Below, piece by piece: positions 61,258 to 64,000 of a stretch of 64,000 nt of DNA. Source of the stretch: VMDJ01 sp965659945 (GTDB taxonomy: Bacteria > Pseudomonadota > Gammaproteobacteria > Chromatiales > Chromatiaceae); contig CBFHYJ010000001.1 in assembly GCA_965659945.1 (NCBI GenBank), positions 1 to 64,000 of the forward strand, written 5' to 3'. The notes beneath the pieces were generated by a model that did not search any database, was not told where the DNA came from, and saw only the letters and a program-made list of their open reading frames with translations. The position numbers and the translations under genes were made by a program. Positions within the stretch are counted from its first letter, which is position 1. Each line of letters begins with the position of its first letter.

Positions 61258-61748
61258 AAGCTGCCGATACTGATGAGGTCTTAGGTCAAACGGTGATCAA
61301 AATTGGCGAGCTGATTGTCGCTCGCGCCAACGATACCTCTGCAGATGTATCCGCCGGCTTAGTGACCCAAAGCCCACGTGAGGTGAAGCTAGGTGATTAT
61401 CTGGTGCCACATCAAAAGATCGATACCGTAATGGACTTCCAACCGAAAAAATCATCTTTCCAAGACGGTGAAGTGATCGGCTTTACCAAGCCCGGCTCAC
61501 TGATCGCTTCGATGGATACGGTGATCATTGATCGTGGTCAGGCCAATGGTGTGACCCGTAGCGATGTCTTTGCGCTATCACGTGATGGTCGTCGCATTAA
61601 CGATCCACAAGACCAGACTAAACTCCAACTTCCCGAAGAATCGGTTGGCCTTGCACTGGTGTATAAAACCTTTGATCAGGTGAGTTATGCCCTTGTGATG
61701 GAGTCCTATAGTGGAATTCAGATTGGAGATCACCTGCGACAGCCTTAA
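61257..61748 (+). pseudogene. C-terminal remainder of the LysM protein, separated by a -1 frameshift
   Basis: Reading from AAA at 61257 gives KAADTDEVLGQTVIKIGE and then the C-terminal domain of the LysM family (REVKLGDYLVP, VIIDRGQANGVTRSDVFAL, VMESYSGIQIGDHLRQP) to the stop at 61746-61748. Restoring one base in the TA at 61255-61256 (for example TAC) would join it to the N-terminal part as AEQYKAADTDEVLG. So either one base was lost in the genome or in the sequence, or ribosomes shift here. It has only a GTG at 61293 as a possible start and no ribosome site. Confidence 0.8.
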
Positions 61749-61759
61749 ACTGTTCGCCT

Positions 61760-62875
61760 ATGAATCACTCTTCACCCGCCACTTCAGTTAGCGATAGTCA
61801 GGCCCGTGATTGGCTATCGCTGATTCGCGCGCCCGGTCTTGGGCCTGCGACTCTCAAACCTTTTTTAGATACTTCGAGCAGTATCAGCGAATTACTTGCT
61901 CAACTGCGCCAATCGTCAGATACACGCGTTAAAAAGGCACTCGATGGCATCGATGAGGCACAAATTGAGTCTGACGAAAACTGGCTAAATTCAAGCGAAA
62001 ATCAGCTAATTAACTACTTTTCGCAGCAATATCCTGCATATTTACGCGAGATATCCGATGCGCCAATTGCCCTCTTTGCCCGTGGCGATACCGAGCTATT
62101 ACGCTTTCCTCAGCTAGCGATTGTAGGCAGTCGTAGCGCCACACAAGGCGGCTTGGTGAATGCGGGCGCATTTGCCGAATTTTTAGCTAAGAACGGCATT
62201 GTGATCACCAGCGGCTTAGCAAAAGGCATTGATGCTGCGGCACATAAAGGCGCCTTGGCAGCTAATGGCGGCACCATCGCCATCATGGGAACCGGGCTTG
62301 ATCGGATTTACCCTGCCGAGCACAAAAAGCTCGCTCATCAGATAGCCGATAAAGGCTTAATTCTGACCGAATATCCACCCGGCACAGGCCCACACCCCGG
62401 CAATTTTCCACGACGCAATCGCCTGATCGCAGGGCTATCACTCGGCACCCTCGTGGTCGAAGCAGCGGCGAAAAGCGGCTCACTGATCACCGCGCGACTG
62501 GCTTCTGAAATCGGCCGTGATGTCTTTGCTATCCCAGGCTCGATACATAACCCGATGGCACGTGGCTGCCATGCATTGATTCGTCAGGGCGCGAAACTAG
62601 TTGAAACGGCGGAAGATATCGTTGAAGAGCTACTACCAAAATTTTCCCCTTCGGAAAGACCGCTCGATGCATCAGAGACACCAGAGGTTTCAGCTCAACT
62701 CGATGACGATCACGCGGCAATTTTGGACGCGATGGGATTTGATCCGGTAACCACAGATCAGATCGTTGAAAATAGCCCTTTCAATGCCGCGGAAGTCTCG
62801 TCGATTTTGCTCTTGCTCGAACTGCAAGGTAATGTATTATCAGAATCAGGTGGACGGTTCATTCGGCTACGTTAA
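61760..62875 (+). CDS. dprA: DNA-processing protein DprA
   Basis: Loads RecA on incoming single-stranded DNA in transformation. 371 residues: an N-terminal SAM-like part, the Rossmann core (VGSRSATQGG, SGLAKGIDAAAHKGAL, GTGLDRIYPAEH, FPRRNRLIAGLS, EAAAKSGSLITA) and a C-terminal winged helix (about 315-370). No other competence gene is in the window. Confidence 0.96.
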   Translation: MNHSSPATSVSDSQARDWLSLIRAPGLGPATLKPFLDTSSSISELLAQLRQSSDTRVKKALDGIDEAQIESDENWLNSSENQLINYFSQQYPAYLREISDAPIALFARGDTELLRFPQLAIVGSRSATQGGLVNAGAFAEFLAKNGIVITSGLAKGIDAAAHKGALAANGGTIAIMGTGLDRIYPAEHKKLAHQIADKGLILTEYPPGTGPHPGNFPRRNRLIAGLSLGTLVVEAAAKSGSLITARLASEIGRDVFAIPGSIHNPMARGCHALIRQGAKLVETAEDIVEELLPKFSPSERPLDASETPEVSAQLDDDHAAILDAMGFDPVTTDQIVENSPFNAAEVSSILLLLELQGNVLSESGGRFIRLR

Positions 62876-62975
62876 GGCAGTAAATGTTCAATCGAACAAA
62901 TCACAACCTGACCTCATCACAGCGTTTCCAACAGACGCACAGCCACCCTTTCCCTCTTCAAAAAGGACTCTCAGC

Positions 62976-63458
62976 ATGAACGAAAATCTTATCGACGTTC
63001 TGGTTTACATCTATGAAAACTACATGGATAGCGAGCAGTCTGTGCCTGTCGATCAGATCACCTTAGAAGAAGAATTGATCAGCGCCGGCTTCCAGAAAGG
63101 TGAAGTTAATAAAGCCTTTGATTGGTTAGACGAGCTAGCCTGGTGCCAAGGTAGCTTGAGCGAATATCGCGAAGCTCAGCCTAATGGCGCGATCCGTGTT
63201 TACACCGATCTTGAACAACAGAAGATGGACATGGACATCCGCAGCTTGCTGATGAATCTTGAGCAAATGTGCATTCTGGATCCAATGAGCCGCGAACTCG
63301 TGATTGAGCGCTGCATGGCAATCGAAACCGAAGAACTGACCACAGATGACGTTAAGTGGGTAGTTTTACTGGTTTTATTGAACCAGCCAGGGCAAGAAAA
63401 CGCCTTCGCTTTGATGGAAGAACTGGTCTACAACGGCGAGCCCCCATACCTTCATTAA
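62976..63458 (+). CDS. smg: Smg family protein (DUF494)
   Basis: 160 residues from the ATG at 62976 (AAGGA eight bases upstream); the longer open frame before it overlaps dprA and is noncoding. MNENLIDVLVYIYENYMD and the central AGFQKGEVNKAFDWLDELA are the Smg signature. Function unknown; the dprA-smg-topA order is conserved. Confidence 0.93.
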   Translation: MNENLIDVLVYIYENYMDSEQSVPVDQITLEEELISAGFQKGEVNKAFDWLDELAWCQGSLSEYREAQPNGAIRVYTDLEQQKMDMDIRSLLMNLEQMCILDPMSRELVIERCMAIETEELTTDDVKWVVLLVLLNQPGQENAFALMEELVYNGEPPYLH

Positions 63459-63493
63459 TGCCTCGCTTGAGGGGGCTAAATTTGCCACTCGGC

Positions 63494-63523
63494 TTGACAC
63501 GAGCCCTCAAACAAAGATATCCG
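63494..63523 (+). promoter_or_regulatory. Candidate promoter for topA
   Basis: A perfect -35 TTGACA (63494-63499), 18-base spacer, and a poor -10 TATCCG (63518-63523); a better -10-like TATAAA lies at 63524-63529 but is too far from it. The leader then contains a GC hairpin, CGCCGGC - TGAT - GCCGGCG (63535-63552). Confidence 0.33.
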
Positions 63524-63582
63524 TATAAATAGGACGCCGGCTGATGCCGGCGATTTCTTGTCTTAAAAACACTGGGATCGCT

Positions 63583-64000
63583 ATGAATCTGGTCATCGTT
63601 GAATCGCCCGCAAAAGCGAAAACGATCAAAAAATATCTCGGCAAAGATTTCGATGTGTACGCATCGTATGGCCACGTGCGAGATCTTGTACCTAAAGAAG
63701 GTGCGGTTGATCCTAACAATCATTTCGCGATGAAGTATCAAGTCATCGAACGAAACGACAAGCATGTCAAAACGATTATCTCTAAGTTAAAGAATGCCGA
63801 TTCCCTGTATCTTGCGACCGACCCCGACCGCGAAGGTGAAGCTATCTCATGGCACCTTTATGAGTTGCTGAATGACAAGAAGAAGCTAAAAAACAAAACT
63901 GTGCATCGCGTTGTGTTCAACGAGATCACCAAGAAAGCTGTGCAAGACGCTGTGGCTAATCCACGTGAGCTCTCGATGGATTTGGTAAACGCACAGCAAG
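63583..64000 (+). CDS. topA: DNA topoisomerase I TopA (N-terminal 139 residues; runs off the window)
   Basis: Relaxes negative supercoils. Only the TOPRIM end is here: VIVESPAKAKTI with Glu7, and the acidic triad Asp80, Asp82, Glu84 in ATDPDREGEAISWH. The NAQQ at the very end of the window begins the next conserved block. Starts 124 bases after smg. Confidence 0.97.
   Translation, partial: MNLVIVESPAKAKTIKKYLGKDFDVYASYGHVRDLVPKEGAVDPNNHFAMKYQVIERNDKHVKTIISKLKNADSLYLATDPDREGEAISWHLYELLNDKKKLKNKTVHRVVFNEITKKAVQDAVANPRELSMDLVNAQQ

Noticed and set aside
61245..61262. Programmed -1 frameshift in the LysM gene
   Set aside because: The zero-frame stop TAA comes before any proper X XXY YYZ slippery heptamer and no downstream pseudoknot is evident; mutation or sequence error is simpler. 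Kept as a finding for checking.
62766..62975. Long N-terminal extension of Smg
   Set aside because: It overlaps the end of dprA in another frame and family homology with a good ribosome site begins at 62976.
1..64000. CRISPR arrays, prophage, insertion sequences, toxin-antitoxin or defence genes
   Set aside because: No direct-repeat arrays, transposase, integrase, phage structural or restriction genes were seen; apart from a few variable spots the gene order is the standard gammaproteobacterial one.

Overview
The window is a dense, ordinary chromosomal segment of a Gammaproteobacterium that oxidises reduced sulfur compounds. The placement rests on gene order: mlaFEDCB-murA-hisGDC, yrbG-kdsD-kdsC-lptCAB-rpoN-hpf-ptsN-rapZ, petABC-sspAB, yggX-mutY and def-fmt-rsmB opposite LysM-dprA-smg-topA are all classic gammaproteobacterial blocks. 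The sulfur lifestyle rests on aprM-aprB-aprA (APS reductase with the AprM membrane partner), a dissimilatory-type sat, an exported DsrE-like protein and a SoxXA-binding-like small protein. I cannot name the genus. There is no prophage, insertion sequence, CRISPR array, rRNA operon or obvious genomic island; the only RNA gene I can support is tRNA-Phe.

Layout: 1-4.0 kb holds the sulfur locus (aprA truncated by the window edge, aprB, aprM on the minus strand; then on the plus strand a HIT protein and an unrecognised 54-residue protein, facing sat on the minus strand). 4.2-5.7 kb has tRNA-Phe, yggX and mutY. 5.8-8.4 kb has a Sco protein, thiS-thiG-trmB and a DUF3301 protein. 8.4-13.2 kb has sspAB, the cytochrome bc1 complex (petABC) and a Nif3 protein. 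13.3-22.4 kb has an AlgW/DegS protease facing hisC-hisD-hisG-murA, preceded by the Mla lipid-transport genes. 22.5-33.4 kb is a long plus-strand run for Kdo synthesis, LPS transport, sigma-54, ribosome hibernation and a regulatory PTS set (PtsN, HprK, RapZ, an EIIA-Man-like protein, HPr), ending with mgtE. 33.4-38.6 kb has a HbpS/GlcG-like protein, leuS-lptE-holA and the DsrE-like gene. 38.7-45.2 kb is more variable: a membrane hybrid histidine kinase with a translationally coupled partner, a PfkB kinase, the SoxK-like protein, GtrA, ppa, moaC and yihA. 45.2-53.6 kb runs on the minus strand: polA, a glutathione-reductase-type enzyme, a peroxiredoxin-glutaredoxin fusion, trkH-trkA and ybaK. 53.6-60.5 kb is ntrX-ntrY-DUF4390-rsmB-fmt-def. 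60.6-64 kb is a frameshifted LysM protein, dprA, smg and the start of topA.

How it fits together: sulfite produced from sulfur compounds would be oxidised by AprBA to APS, with electrons passed through AprM to the quinone pool; Sat would convert APS plus pyrophosphate to ATP plus sulfate. The bc1 complex and Sco protein belong to the respiratory chain. The HIT gene beside these enzymes is an attractive candidate for a second route of APS turnover. Mla, Lpt and Kds genes maintain the outer membrane.

The points most worth following are the HIT gene and the 54-residue protein in the sulfur locus, an NtrX that lacks GAFTGA and the Walker A lysine, a disulfide reductase without the NADPH-binding arginines beside a Prx-Grx fusion (the glutathione-amide arrangement), the two-gene membrane sensor, and the frameshift in the LysM gene. 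I found no clearly new multi-gene system; these are the best candidates.
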